Assembly: GCA_021324015.1 (NCBI GenBank)
Contig: JAJPJX010000158.1
Span: 20,064 to 84,063, forward strand
Origin: Solibacteraceae bacterium
GTDB lineage: Bacteria > Acidobacteriota > Terriglobia > Bryobacterales > Bryobacteraceae
Reading direction: 5' to 3'
DNA: 64,000 nt
Part shown: piece by piece, positions 25,365-34,367 of the stretch
Position numbering within the stretch: the first letter of the stretch is position 1
Layout: every line of letters starts with the position of its first letter
Made by a program: the position numbers and the translations under genes
The notes under the pieces: model-generated
Databases searched by the model: none
What the model saw: the letters and a program-made list of their open reading frames with translations, nothing else
What the model was told of the DNA's origin: nothing

Positions 25365-27755
25365 TTGTATCTCATTCTGAACAGGGAGCAGTTCGGGCCG
25401 AGTACCTTTTTGTGGGAGGTGCAGGCGCCGGAGGTGGCGCGGGCCGCCCGGCCGGGCCATTTTGTCATGGTCCGGATCGACGAGCACGGCGAGCGCATCC
25501 CCCTCACCGTGGCGGATTTCGACACGGCTCGCGGGACGGTCACCGTCGTGATCCAGGCGGTGGGCAAAACCACCTGGGAAATGTTCGGCTTGCGGGCAGG
25601 GGACTATGTCCTGGACTTCATTGGGCCGCTGGGCCTGCCGAGCGCCATCCACCAACTGGAAGGCACGGTGGTGTTGGTAGGTGGCGGCCTGGGGGTGGCG
25701 CCGATCTTCCCGCAGCTTCGGGAGTACAAACGCCAGGGAAACCGCACGGCGGCCATTATCGGATTCCGCACCCGCGACCTGGTCTTCTGGGAGGACCGCT
25801 TCCGCCAGTGGTGCGACGAGTTGATCGTCACCACCGACGACGGCACCTACGGGCGCCGGGGCCTGGTGACCGCGGCCCTGGCCGACGTGCTGGCCGGCGG
25901 GAGGGATATTCGCGAGGTGGTGGCCATCGGGCCCATCCCCATGATGAAGGCCTGCGCGGAGGTCACCAGGCCCTACCACATCCCCACCGTGGTGAGCCTG
26001 AACTCCATCATGGTGGACGGCACGGGGATGTGCGGGTCCTGCCGGGTGACGGTGGGCGGCAAGATGAAATTTGCCTGCGTGGACGGGGCGGACTTCGACG
26101 GCCACCTGGTGAATTTCGAGGAGCTCGCCCTGCGCCAGAAGCGCTTCGCGCGGGAAGAGCAGCAGGCCATGGAGCGTTTCCGCGCCGAGAGTGCGGCCCT
26201 GGCGCGCCTGCCGCGCGACGGCGCCGGCGCGGGCGTGGCGCCTTGCGAGCTTCCGGATCTGCCCGAGCCCCTGCCCCGCCCGGCGGGACCGCTGCTGCCC
26301 AAGAATATCCGCAACATCCCGCAGGAGCGCGCGCCCATGCCGCACCAGCCGGCCGCGGAACGGGCGCACAACTTCCGCGAAGTGAACCTGGGCCTGACGC
26401 TCGAAGGCGCGCTGGTGGAAGCCGACCGCTGCCTGCGCTGCAAGAAGCCGCGCTGCGTGCCGGGCTGCCCGGTGGAGATCGATATCCCGGGCTTCATCGC
26501 CGCCCTGGCGCACCGCGACCTGCAGGGCTCCTACCGCATTCTCAAGCAGGCCAACGCGCTGCCGGCGGTGTGCGGGCGCGTCTGCCCGCAGGAGTCCCAG
26601 TGCGAGGCCACCTGCGTGGTGGGCAACAAATACCAGCCGGTGGCCATCGGGCGGCTGGAGCGCTTCGTGGCCGATTTCGCCCTGGGCCGCGGCTGGGACG
26701 AAGCGCCGGAGCCCGCCGCACGCCCGCGCAAGCGCGTGGCCATTATCGGCTCCGGACCCGCCGGCCTGGCGTGCGCCGGCGACCTGGCCAAGGACGGCGT
26801 GGCGGTGACCATCTTCGAGGCGCTGCACGTGGCCGGCGGGGTGCTCAAATACGGCATCCCCGAATTCCGCCTGCCCGACCTGATCATCGATGCGGAAATC
26901 GAGAACCTCCGCAAGCTGGGCGTGGAGATCCGCCTGGATACGGTGATCGGCAAGCTCTTCACGATTCCGCAGTTGCTGGGGGAGATGGGCTACGAGGCGG
27001 TATTCGTCGGCACCGGCGCGGGCTCGCCCAAGTTCATGGGCATTCCCGGCGAGGCGTTCAACGGTGTCTTTTCGGCCAACGAGTTTCTGACCCGGGTGAA
27101 CCTGATGCGCGGCTACCGGCAGCCGCTCTATGACACGCCCGTGGGCATGGGAAAGAAAGTGGCCGTGGTGGGCGCCGGCAACACGGCCATGGATGCGGCC
27201 CGCGTGTCCCTGCGCATGGGCGCCGAGTCGGTGACCATCGTGTACCGCCGCTCGCGGCGGGAATCACCCGCCCGCGCGGAGGAGTTGGAGCACGCCATCG
27301 AAGAGGGCATCCAGTTCCAGTGGCTGACCAACCCGGTAGCCATTCTGGGGAACGAAGCCGGCTGGGTCACGGGCATGCGCTGCGAGCGCATGGAACTGGG
27401 CGAGCCGGACGCTTCCGGGCGGCGGCGCCCGGTGCCGGTGCCGGGCTCGGAGTTCGGCATCGACGTGGATACCGTGATCTACGCCCTGGGCACCACGGCC
27501 AACCCCATCATCGCGCAGACCACCCCGGGGCTGAAGACCAACCGCTGGGGCTATCTCGAGATCGACGAGCGCACCGGCATGACGTCCCTCCCGGGAGTGT
27601 TCGCCGGCGGAGACATCGTCACCGGTTCGGCCACGGTCATCCTGGCCATGGGCGCCGGGCGGCGCGCCGCGCGCGGCATCCTCGAATACCTGGGGCTGCG
27701 GAGCGGCGCCGCAACTCCCGCACCCGAGGCTGCCGTGGAAGGGAGGACCGCCTGA
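25365..27755 (+). CDS. Fused NfnA-NfnB: NADH-dependent ferredoxin:NADP+ oxidoreductase
   Basis: This 796-residue protein joins both Nfn subunits. Residues 1-280 resemble dihydroorotate-dehydrogenase electron-transfer subunit/NfnA: an FAD/NAD module (LVGGGLGVAPI) and a [2Fe-2S] site, Asp218, Cys223, Cys226, Cys238. Residues about 330-790 are the GltD/NfnB part: Cys356, 359, 364, 368 and Cys403, 407, 413, 417 for two [4Fe-4S] clusters, FAD motif IGSGPAGLACAG and NAD(P) motif VVGAGNTAMDAARV. Nfn couples NADH and reduced ferredoxin to NADPH by flavin-based bifurcation. The TTG start has GGGGGG upstream. Confidence 0.9.
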   Translation: MYLILNREQFGPSTFLWEVQAPEVARAARPGHFVMVRIDEHGERIPLTVADFDTARGTVTVVIQAVGKTTWEMFGLRAGDYVLDFIGPLGLPSAIHQLEGTVVLVGGGLGVAPIFPQLREYKRQGNRTAAIIGFRTRDLVFWEDRFRQWCDELIVTTDDGTYGRRGLVTAALADVLAGGRDIREVVAIGPIPMMKACAEVTRPYHIPTVVSLNSIMVDGTGMCGSCRVTVGGKMKFACVDGADFDGHLVNFEELALRQKRFAREEQQAMERFRAESAALARLPRDGAGAGVAPCELPDLPEPLPRPAGPLLPKNIRNIPQERAPMPHQPAAERAHNFREVNLGLTLEGALVEADRCLRCKKPRCVPGCPVEIDIPGFIAALAHRDLQGSYRILKQANALPAVCGRVCPQESQCEATCVVGNKYQPVAIGRLERFVADFALGRGWDEAPEPAARPRKRVAIIGSGPAGLACAGDLAKDGVAVTIFEALHVAGGVLKYGIPEFRLPDLIIDAEIENLRKLGVEIRLDTVIGKLFTIPQLLGEMGYEAVFVGTGAGSPKFMGIPGEAFNGVFSANEFLTRVNLMRGYRQPLYDTPVGMGKKVAVVGAGNTAMDAARVSLRMGAESVTIVYRRSRRESPARAEELEHAIEEGIQFQWLTNPVAILGNEAGWVTGMRCERMELGEPDASGRRRPVPVPGSEFGIDVDTVIYALGTTANPIIAQTTPGLKTNRWGYLEIDERTGMTSLPGVFAGGDIVTGSATVILAMGAGRRAARGILEYLGLRSGAATPAPEAAVEGRTA

Positions 27756-28381
27756 TGCCTTCGTTTTGTCCCAAGTGCCATCGCGTGCTGGAAGAAGACG
27801 AAATCTGCTGCGCCCAGATCCGCTACACCTGGAAGTGCGCCCGATGCCATAAGCTGACCAGCGGCTTCGCACTGCCCTACGGCAGGTGTTTCCTGTGCGG
27901 CGGCGAGCTGGCTGTGGTGGAGAGCCGCGAACTGGGCGACCCCATGCGCCTGCGGGCCATCCGCGACGCCGTGCAGTTCGAGCTGAATTCCTTCTACTTC
28001 TACAAACTGGCCTGCGACCGCGCGCGCGACCCGCAGCACCGCCAGCTTCTGGCCCAGCTCTACGAGGCGGAACTGGACCACCTGCACGAGCTCGAAGAGA
28101 AGTATCACGCGCACCTGGACCGGGAGGTGATCGAGCTGGCGCCCAACGTGGAGAAATTGCTGGGCGACAGCCTGTTCCTCGGTCTCGAGATCAATGACGG
28201 CACCAGTTTGAAGGCGGTCTACCAGGCGGCGCTCGCCATGGAGCAGCGCACGCGCGATCATTTCCGCGGGCTGGCCGCCGAGTTGCCCGAAGGCCTGGAA
28301 AAAGAACTCTGCCTGGAGCTGGCCTCCGAGGAAGACGAGCATATTGCGATGCTCGAGACCGAGCTGGAACAGGTGGAATAG
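27755..28381 (+). CDS. Rubrerythrin-like diiron protein with N-terminal zinc ribbons
   Basis: A 208-residue protein. Residues 1-50 carry Cys pairs at 5/8, 18/19, 28/31 and 45/48, consistent with one or two zinc- or rubredoxin-like knuckles. Residues about 68-208 form a ferritin-like four-helix bundle with AVQFELNSFYFYK, EAELDHLHELEE and LASEEDEHIAMLE, giving the Glu/ExxH diiron ligands. Rubrerythrins reduce hydrogen peroxide in microaerobes and anaerobes. The ATG overlaps the stop of the Nfn fusion (TGATG), so NADPH/ferredoxin redox balance and peroxide removal appear coupled. Confidence 0.88.
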   Translation: MPSFCPKCHRVLEEDEICCAQIRYTWKCARCHKLTSGFALPYGRCFLCGGELAVVESRELGDPMRLRAIRDAVQFELNSFYFYKLACDRARDPQHRQLLAQLYEAELDHLHELEEKYHAHLDREVIELAPNVEKLLGDSLFLGLEINDGTSLKAVYQAALAMEQRTRDHFRGLAAELPEGLEKELCLELASEEDEHIAMLETELEQVE

Positions 28382-28414
28382 CAACGCTCCCTGGCGGTCG
28401 CGGACAGCGCCTCT

Positions 28415-28957
28415 TCAGCGCGGCAGGCAGGCCAGGTAAGCGTCGTAGGCGGCCTGATCGAAGAGCACGAAGACGGCTTCGCGGAGGTGTATACCGGGGC
28501 GCTCCAGGTGCCTCCGCACCTCTTCGATGGCGATGCCGGCGGCCTCTTCGACAGGGTAGCCGTAAGCTCCTGTACTGATGGAAGGGAAGGCGATCACGGC
28601 CAGTTCGCGTTCTTCGGCCAGTTCCAGGCATTTGCGGTAGCAGGCGGCCAGCAGCTCCGCCTCGCCGTGCGCGCCGCCGCAATAGATCGGCCCGACGGCG
28701 TGGAAGACAAAGCGGGCGGGCAGGGCTCCGGCCGTGGTGACCACCGCGCTCCCCGTGGGGCAGTGCCCGATGCCGGCGCGGATCTGGTCCAGCTCCCGCC
28801 GCAGCACGGGGCCGGCGGCGCGATGAATGGCGCCGTCCACGCCGCCCCCTCCGGCCAACGCGGAATTGGCGGCATTGACGATGGCGTCGGCCGGGACGCG
28901 GGTGATATCACCGCGCATCAGCCGCAGCCGGTTGCCGTTCTCCGCGCGCCATTCCAT
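28415..28957 (-). CDS. Macrodomain protein, O-acetyl-ADP-ribose deacetylase type
   Basis: The 180-residue protein is a single macrodomain: GDITRVPADAIVNAANSALAGGGGVDGAIH (read in parts, about 16-45), GSAVVTTAGALPA, HAVGP and the C-terminal loop IAFPSISTGAYGYP. These are the ADP-ribose-binding loops of the YmdB/MacroD group, which hydrolyse O-acetyl-ADP-ribose or remove mono-ADP-ribose from proteins. It is transcribed convergently with the rubrerythrin gene and lies 7 bases downstream of the Rid-like gene. Confidence 0.92.
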   Translation of the reverse strand: MEWRAENGNRLRLMRGDITRVPADAIVNAANSALAGGGGVDGAIHRAAGPVLRRELDQIRAGIGHCPTGSAVVTTAGALPARFVFHAVGPIYCGGAHGEAELLAACYRKCLELAEERELAVIAFPSISTGAYGYPVEEAAGIAIEEVRRHLERPGIHLREAVFVLFDQAAYDAYLACLPR

Positions 28958-28964
28958 GAGCGTC

Positions 28965-29717
28965 TCACTCGGAGAGTAACACCTCGCGGCGGCAACCGCG
29001 CAGATCCATCTCGTACTCGATGCTGAGAATGGGCGGCCGGGCGTAATGCCAGGTGAGGCCCTGGCGCGCGGCCGGACCCATGCGCTCGAGCACCTCCCTG
29101 GCCACCAGCGGGCAGAACTCGTGGACGGTGTAGACGTCGCTCACGCTTACCCCAGTCCACTCCACACCCATCCCGCGCAGGCGCCCCTCCATCAGGCCCA
29201 TCACGAAGCGAACTTTCTCGCGCAAGGCGTCGGCCGAGGTGTCGCCGCGCCGCACCACGTCGTGCGGGTCCAGGGATCCTTCGGGCAGTTCGCCGGCGCC
29301 CGCCACCACGAAGGTTTTGGCGGCGTGTTGCGAGGGCAGTGTGTAGCTGAAGCCGTAAAGCGAGGGTTCGGAGAAGCGATGCACCTCCGGCGCCACGTTG
29401 GTGCGCGCCACCGGGTTGAGCCCTTGCTCGAAGATGCCCCAGCTCTCCAGAACCTTCACGTAGCGGGCGTTGAAATCCGCGAAGCCCTGAAAGGACAAAG
29501 GCTGCGGGAGGCGTAATTCCATGGCGCAGAGGGCCTGCCGGGGGCGGCCCAGAGCGCGCAGGTGCCGGTCCACCAGAGCGAAGCCGCGCTCCAGCGGCAG
29601 GGCGGGAAACAGGCGCGCGTGTTCGACCTCATAGCCGGGCGCGGCTACCACGCCCGCAGAATACGGGCTGATGCCCTTCAAAAAGGAATAGTTCCCGCGC
29701 GGGTTCTGAATCAGCAC
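28965..29717 (-). CDS. Rid (YjgF/RidA)-superfamily-like protein
   Basis: From the GTG at 29717 the protein has 250 residues. It has an N-terminal part of its own and a segment resembling Rid proteins: PVARTNVAPEVHRFSEPSLYGF, then GDTSADALREKVRFVMGLMEGRL and VSVSDVYTVHEF, the equivalent of the RidA trimer-interface helix and strand. I infer an enamine/imine deaminase-type fold; the assignment is weaker than for classic RidA because the catalytic Arg is not clear. The DegT-type aminotransferase lies directly upstream, so a joint amino-sugar or amino-acid pathway is possible. Confidence 0.6.
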   Translation of the reverse strand: MLIQNPRGNYSFLKGISPYSAGVVAAPGYEVEHARLFPALPLERGFALVDRHLRALGRPRQALCAMELRLPQPLSFQGFADFNARYVKVLESWGIFEQGLNPVARTNVAPEVHRFSEPSLYGFSYTLPSQHAAKTFVVAGAGELPEGSLDPHDVVRRGDTSADALREKVRFVMGLMEGRLRGMGVEWTGVSVSDVYTVHEFCPLVAREVLERMGPAARQGLTWHYARPPILSIEYEMDLRGCRREVLLSE

Positions 29718-29743
29718 TCCGGGTTGTGCCCTCCGTGGAAGAA

Positions 29744-31000
29744 TTACACCGCCACGCCGGCGCTGACCGTACGGGTCCACAGATTGCGCACGGCGAAGTA
29801 CTGCGCCACCTTCTGCACGCCGGCTGCGATCTCCTCCAGGTCCGTGTCGGTGTAGGTTTCGTACACGTTCATGGTGATCCAGGAGTCGAAAGCGGCCTCC
29901 GCCACCGGGCAATCGCCCGGCCGGTAGATGCGGTCCGTGAGAGAGAAGGGGTAGTCGCTCCCGGGGAAAGCGGAACGCTTCTGAAACACGTCGTACAGGT
30001 AGACGGGCCGCCCGCCGGTGATGGTGCGGGCGTCGTTGGGGATGCCCTCGGCCGCCAGCGCCTCGGAAAATTCTTCCACCGTGCAGCCGAGCACCTCGCG
30101 TTCCAGGCGGAACAGGTACAGGAAGTAGCTGTGCTTGCACCCGGCCGGCACGGCCTGCGGCGTGATGCCCGGAATCCGCTCGAGCAGGGCGCTCAACCGG
30201 CCGCCCAGGCGATTGCGCGCCGCCGCGATCTCGCCCACGCACCTTAGTTGCGCCAGGGCCACGGCGCCCTGCAACTCGGTCATCTGGTAGTTGGGCGCCA
30301 GAAAGTACGGATTGCGAATCCCCTCCTCGCGCTGGTAGCACTTGTCCGCGAACAGGGTGGCCAGGTAGCGCAGGCGCTCGTCGTCGGTGAGCACCATGCC
30401 GCCGGAGCCGCAGGTGATGTGCTTAAAGTGGTTCAGCGAAAAGGTGCTGATGGGGGTGAAGGTGCCCGCCAGGCGGCCCTTGTATTCGCAGCCGAAGGCT
30501 TGCGCGCAGTCTTCGATGACCGGGAGGCCCAGGGCAGCCAGCGCTTCCACGTCCACCGCCAGGCCGGCATGATGCACCGCCACAATGGCCCGGGTGCGGT
30601 TCGTGATCCGCTGCGCCACCGAGCGCGGGTCCATGTTCAAGGTCTCGGCATCCACGTCGGCAAACACCGGAATCAGGCCCTGGTAGAGCATGCCGGTCAC
30701 GGTCCCCATGTCCGTAATGGGCGAGGTGATGACTTCGCTTCCGGGAGGCAGTTCCAGGGCTCCGAGCGCGATATGCACCGCCGCCGTGCCGCTCGAGCAG
30801 GCAATGCCGTAGCGCCTGCCGTACATCTCCGCAAACTTCTTCTGCAGCTCGAACACTTTGGTCCCGAAGTAGTAGAACAGGGTGTCCGAGTCAATGACTT
30901 CGTTCAGGTACTGCTTCTCCAGTTCTCCGTGCCGCTTTCGCGGGGCGAAGGGAGTGCGTTTGGCTTGCGGTCCTGCGTGTAGCGCGAGGGCTTCGTCCAT
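29744..31000 (-). CDS. DegT/DnrJ/EryC1/StrS-family aminotransferase
   Basis: The 418-residue protein has the sugar-aminotransferase layout: FEEMYGRRYGIACSSGTAAVHIAL-type substrate loop (positions about 55-80), PVIEDCAQAFG with the PLP-binding Asp164, and STFSLNHFKHITCGSGGM with Lys193 as Schiff-base lysine. Family members transaminate keto-sugars for polysaccharides or antibiotics. The C-terminus has about 120 residues typical of the family, and no sugar-pathway genes surround it, so the substrate is unknown. The ATG at 31000 follows the convergence of no other gene. Confidence 0.9.
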   Translation of the reverse strand: MDEALALHAGPQAKRTPFAPRKRHGELEKQYLNEVIDSDTLFYYFGTKVFELQKKFAEMYGRRYGIACSSGTAAVHIALGALELPPGSEVITSPITDMGTVTGMLYQGLIPVFADVDAETLNMDPRSVAQRITNRTRAIVAVHHAGLAVDVEALAALGLPVIEDCAQAFGCEYKGRLAGTFTPISTFSLNHFKHITCGSGGMVLTDDERLRYLATLFADKCYQREEGIRNPYFLAPNYQMTELQGAVALAQLRCVGEIAAARNRLGGRLSALLERIPGITPQAVPAGCKHSYFLYLFRLEREVLGCTVEEFSEALAAEGIPNDARTITGGRPVYLYDVFQKRSAFPGSDYPFSLTDRIYRPGDCPVAEAAFDSWITMNVYETYTDTDLEEIAAGVQKVAQYFAVRNLWTRTVSAGVAV

Positions 31001-31110
31001 CGCCGTCGATTCTCCGGCTCACAGGGAGCCCCCTGATGATATCAAAAGTGCATCCGGAGAGGGGCTTGTGTCATCCTAAAAGGCGAAAGTCGAATCACCT
31101 TCTCTCAACC

Positions 31111-31401
31111 ATGGGACTCTTCACGAATACTTTTACAGGTACTCTTTATCGCTTTACGAAAGAAGTCGTCGGCACCTCGGTAGATGACAACGAAGTGCCG
31201 CGTTTTCTGGAGGATACGCACTTCGAGCCGGGCACCGAGTTCCGCATTGTGCGGGGCCGCCACGCCTGGGCGCACCATCCGCAGCAGAACTCGTACTACA
31301 CCATCTGGGTCAAGGGCTCGGAGTATAACGTCCTCGCCCAAGATGTGGAAGGCGCCCGGGAGTTGCTCTCCCAGGCCGGCACGATGGCTTCCCGGCAGTA
31401 A
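31111..31401 (+). CDS. Hypothetical protein, 96 residues
   Basis: The protein starts MGLFTNTFTGTLYRFTKEVV, has several aromatic beta-type segments (TEFRIVRGRHAWAHHPQQ, SYYTIWVKGSEYNVLA) and ends with a helix. No signal peptide or known motif. The ATG has only weak ribosome binding, and the gene stands alone between divergent neighbours. It is probably real because codon use is similar to the flanking genes, but the function is unknown. Confidence 0.55.
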   Translation: MGLFTNTFTGTLYRFTKEVVGTSVDDNEVPRFLEDTHFEPGTEFRIVRGRHAWAHHPQQNSYYTIWVKGSEYNVLAQDVEGARELLSQAGTMASRQ

Positions 31402-31477
31402 CCGCAGGGTATTACCTCTCGTCTGAAGGGAGGGCATCGAGCACGCTCGAAGTCCGCCAGAGTACCATATAGGAACT

Positions 31478-32401
31478 ATGACCAGACGCGAGGTTCTGGC
31501 CGCGGGTGGGCTGTCCGTGATGCCGCTGTGGGCCAGGCGGCATTTAGACCGGTCGCGAATCAGCGCCATCACGGACGAAATTGGCAAGACCGCCGACGAG
31601 GCCATGGCCTTCGCCAGGCAGTACGGCCTCCACTGGGTGGAACTGCGCTCGGTTCCCGAGACCCGGAAAGAGTACGCTTTTCTGCCGGAAGCGGAACTGA
31701 AGGGCACGGCGGCGGCGCTGGCGGCCAACGGCTTAAAGGTTTCCTTCCTCAACACCGGCCTGATGAAGTTCCCCTGGCCGGGGACGCAGCCCGTGCGCCG
31801 CCGCGAGGAATCCGCGGAAGCCCGGGCTCGCCGCGCAGCCGCCGACCAGGCGCGCTTCGAGCGGCGCATGGAGGATCTCAAGCGCACGCTCAACGCCGCG
31901 CACATCCTGGGCGTGGACAAGGTCCGCGTCTTCACCGGCTCGCGCGTGGCGGATCCGGAGTCGCTCTATCCGCGCATCGCCGATATCCTGGGCGAGATGG
32001 CGTTTGTGGCGGAGAAAGAGAAGATCCACCTGCTGGTGGAAAACGAAGGCTCCTGCAACGTGGCCACCTCGGCGGAACTGGCGAAGTTTCTGCCGCTGCT
32101 GGCTTCCCGCTGGGTGGGTCTGAATTGGGATCCGCAGAACGCCCTGCCCTACCAGGAGGTGCCCTATCCCGATGGGTACTCCCTGCTCCCCAAAAAGCGC
32201 ATCCTGAACGTGCAGATCAAGGCCAAGGGCGTGATGCCCTCGAGCCCGGAGCGGCTGGACTGGAAGGCCATCCTGGAGGCTCTGGACCGGGACGGCTACC
32301 GCGGTGAAGTCGGCCTGGAGACACACATCTTCGACGGCACGCTGATTGCCGCCGCGCACATCTCCATGAAGGAGATTCTGCGGATCGCGGGCGAACTGTA
32401 G
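31478..32401 (+). CDS. Exported TIM-barrel protein (sugar phosphate isomerase/epimerase type)
   Basis: The 307-residue product starts MTRREVLAAGGLSVMPL, a twin-arginine-like signal. The rest has the AP-endonuclease-2/xylose-isomerase-like TIM barrel: GLHWVELRSV, LGVDKVRVFTG, IHLLVENEGSC (metal-binding Glu), VGLNWDPQNAL and GEVGLETHIF near the end. These enzymes isomerise or epimerise sugars with a divalent metal. Substrate unknown; the downstream gene begins 10 bases later. Confidence 0.85.
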   Translation: MTRREVLAAGGLSVMPLWARRHLDRSRISAITDEIGKTADEAMAFARQYGLHWVELRSVPETRKEYAFLPEAELKGTAAALAANGLKVSFLNTGLMKFPWPGTQPVRRREESAEARARRAAADQARFERRMEDLKRTLNAAHILGVDKVRVFTGSRVADPESLYPRIADILGEMAFVAEKEKIHLLVENEGSCNVATSAELAKFLPLLASRWVGLNWDPQNALPYQEVPYPDGYSLLPKKRILNVQIKAKGVMPSSPERLDWKAILEALDRDGYRGEVGLETHIFDGTLIAAAHISMKEILRIAGEL

Positions 32402-32410
32402 GAAGACGCC

Positions 32411-32911
32411 ATGAAGATCGCCTTGGACAAGCAACTGGCCACCACCTTCGGCATCGGCGTGGGCGTGGTGGTGGTGGCCGTGTGTGCGATCCTGTACATC
32501 CAGCGCGGCTCGCACATCGAGTTGAAGGGCTCGATCCTCAAGGTGCGCACGCAGGCGCTGGATGAAAACAACTCGGTGGCAGTGGTGGACTTCCGCTTCG
32601 CCAATCCCTCCGACTTTCCCTTCGTGGTGCGCAGCGTGACGGTATCTGTGGAGGGCGCTGGCGGCCAGGTCTACCAGGGCGCGGATGTGTCCGAGGTGGA
32701 CGCCAAGCGCCTATTTCAGTACTACCCGCTGCTCGGCCAGAAATTCAACGATTCGTTGCTGATGCGGGACCGCATTCCGCCGCGCCACACGGAAGATCGC
32801 ATGATCGCGGCGAGGTTCGAAATCCCCGTGAAGCAGTTGGATGCCCGGAAGAGTCTGAGCATCCGCATTGAGGACGTCGATGGTCCGGTCTCGGAACTGG
32901 TTAGCAAGTAG
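32411..32911 (+). CDS. Membrane-anchored protein of unknown function, 166 residues
   Basis: Residues about 10-32 form one strongly hydrophobic segment (TTFGIGVGVVVVAVCAILYI) and the remainder is a beta-rich domain, probably on the periplasmic side (VAVVDFRFANPSDFPFVVRSV and following strands), reminiscent of LEA/late-embryogenesis-type immunoglobulin folds. It begins 10 bases after the isomerase-like gene and overlaps the next gene by 32 bases, so the three genes form one transcription unit. Function unknown. Confidence 0.7.
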   Translation: MKIALDKQLATTFGIGVGVVVVAVCAILYIQRGSHIELKGSILKVRTQALDENNSVAVVDFRFANPSDFPFVVRSVTVSVEGAGGQVYQGADVSEVDAKRLFQYYPLLGQKFNDSLLMRDRIPPRHTEDRMIAARFEIPVKQLDARKSLSIRIEDVDGPVSELVSK

Positions 32912-34100
32912 CCTGCTGCTCGCGTGGGCGGCAGCCGCGGTGGCGCCGGTGGCGCAAATACCCGCCGGCACGGAAATCCAGCTTCGCCTGAAAACCAAGG
33001 TGGCCAGCAATGCCTCCAAGGCCAAGGACCCGGTGGAGGCGATCGTGCTCGAACCGGTGATGGTGAACGGGGCGTTCGCTATTCCGGCGGGCACGACCGT
33101 GCGCGGCGTGGTGGAGTCGGCCAAAGCCGCCGCGTCGGGCGATCGCGCGCAACTGGCGCTGAATTTCAACCAATTGGAGATGGGCTCCAAGAAGGTCAAG
33201 CTGGCCACGCTGCTCACCGCAGTGGACAACGCGCGGGAGCAGATCAACGACAAGGGCCAGATTCTGGGCATTCTCTCGAGCGAAACGATTTCGGGGGAAC
33301 TGGACTCGGAAATCAGTAAGGTGACCGAGCGGTATTCCGGCCTGGGGGACATTCTGGGCGCGGCCAAAGGAGCCTTCCTGAAACCCGTGGACACCGAAAT
33401 CGTCTACTCTCCCGGCGTGGAGCTGACCGTGAAGCTGACGCAGCCGGTGACACTGAACGGCACGGCGCCTCCCGGGCCGGTGGCCAAACTGCAGCCGGTG
33501 GCGGACCAGGACGCGCTGGTGCAACTGGTGAACAGCCAGCCGTTTCAGACCGTCGCGCAGAAGCCGCCCAAGCCTTCGGACATGACCAACCTGATGTTCA
33601 TCGGCTCGGAGGAACTGCTGCGCGCGGCCTTCGCCGACGCGGGCTGGAGCGAGGCCGCCGCGCTGAGCACGCAATCCAAGCTGGAGACCTTCCGCGCCAT
33701 CGCGGAGGTGCGCGGCTACAAAGAGGCGCCCGTCTCCGTGCTGCTGCTGGACGGGCAGGCGCCCAGCCTGGTCTTCGAGAAGCTGAACAACACCTTCGCG
33801 CAGCGCCACCATCTGCGGGTCTGGCGCCGCCCGGTCAGCTTCGAGGGCAAAGCCGTGTGGGTATGCTCGGCTACGCACGACACGGGCATCGCCTTTTCGG
33901 AGAAGGACCGAACCTTTATCCACAAGATCGACCCACAGATCGACCGCGAGCGGGCCAAGGTGGTGAGCGACCTGCTGCTGACGGGTAAGGTGCGCTCGTT
34001 GGCCGCCGTGGAGCGGCCGCTGGTGCCGCGCCAAAGCGCCAACGCCACCGGCGACCAGTTACTCACCGACGGCCAGATGGCGGTGGTGATTTTGCAGTAG
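32880..34100 (+). CDS. Exported protein with LssY C-terminal domain
   Basis: A 406-residue protein starting MVRSRNWLASSLLLAWAAAAVAP, a signal peptide. Residues about 25-190 form an N-terminal domain with an IPAGTTVRGVVESAKAA segment as seen in export-associated beta domains. Residues about 235-390 are the LssY-C domain: MTNLMFIGSEELLRAAF, AGWSEAAALSTQSK, HHLRVWRR, VWVCSATHDTGI, HKIDPQIDRERAKVV. LssY-C proteins are uncharacterised exported proteins. The ATG overlaps the previous gene. Confidence 0.8.
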   Translation: MVRSRNWLASSLLLAWAAAAVAPVAQIPAGTEIQLRLKTKVASNASKAKDPVEAIVLEPVMVNGAFAIPAGTTVRGVVESAKAAASGDRAQLALNFNQLEMGSKKVKLATLLTAVDNAREQINDKGQILGILSSETISGELDSEISKVTERYSGLGDILGAAKGAFLKPVDTEIVYSPGVELTVKLTQPVTLNGTAPPGPVAKLQPVADQDALVQLVNSQPFQTVAQKPPKPSDMTNLMFIGSEELLRAAFADAGWSEAAALSTQSKLETFRAIAEVRGYKEAPVSVLLLDGQAPSLVFEKLNNTFAQRHHLRVWRRPVSFEGKAVWVCSATHDTGIAFSEKDRTFIHKIDPQIDRERAKVVSDLLLTGKVRSLAAVERPLVPRQSANATGDQLLTDGQMAVVILQ

Positions 34101-34121
34101 GGGCTCTCACAAAGCGAGCCC
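34101..34121 (+). terminator. Inverted repeat after the LssY-C gene
   Basis: GGGCTC (34101-34106) and GAGCCC (34116-34121) can pair around a nine-base loop directly after the stop codon. No T-run follows. Confidence 0.35.
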
Positions 34122-34132
34122 GCCGCCACCAA

Positions 34133-34150
34133 CTCCGGGATTTACCGGAG
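34133..34150 (+). terminator. Second inverted repeat after the LssY-C gene
   Basis: CTCCGG (34133-34138) and CCGGAG (34145-34150) form a perfect stem with a six-base loop. It sits just upstream of the next promoter; it could end upstream transcription or be an operator. Confidence 0.35.
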
Positions 34151-34171
34151 CAGGTAATTCAACAAAAGTGG

Positions 34172-34200
34172 TTGATGTTAAGCCGGAATGATGATATAAA
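34172..34200 (+). promoter_or_regulatory. Sigma70-type promoter of the protease/peptide locus
   Basis: TTGATG (34172-34177) and TATAAA (34195-34200) are separated by 17 bases. Transcription would start near 34207 and give a leader of about 160 bases before the protease gene. Confidence 0.6.
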
Positions 34201-34216
34201 GCCCAGTAATGAAATT

Positions 34217-34232
34217 CCGGTGAGGGCACCGG
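34217..34232 (+). promoter_or_regulatory. Leader hairpin 1, possible attenuator
   Basis: CCGGTG-AGGG-CACCGG is a perfect six-pair stem with a tetraloop, followed after GCGTC by TTTATT. It lies about 10 bases inside the predicted transcript, so it could terminate early transcripts. Confidence 0.4.
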
Positions 34233-34260
34233 GCGTCTTTATTCAGCCCTCTCGGAAGGA

Positions 34261-34298
34261 TCCCAGTTCCGTGCCGCGCACGCGACGGACGGCTGGGA
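34261..34298 (+). promoter_or_regulatory. Leader hairpin 2
   Basis: Outer arms TCCCAG (34261-34266) and CTGGGA (34293-34298) enclose an inner stem TCCGT (34268-34272) / ACGGA (34285-34289). The nested pairing makes a stable structure about 70 bases before the protease start. Confidence 0.4.
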
Positions 34299-34367
34299 GG
34301 CTCTTCGCCACACGCGCCGCGTACACTGGCATTTCAAGGATGACCAGGCACTTGAGAGGACCAGTTG

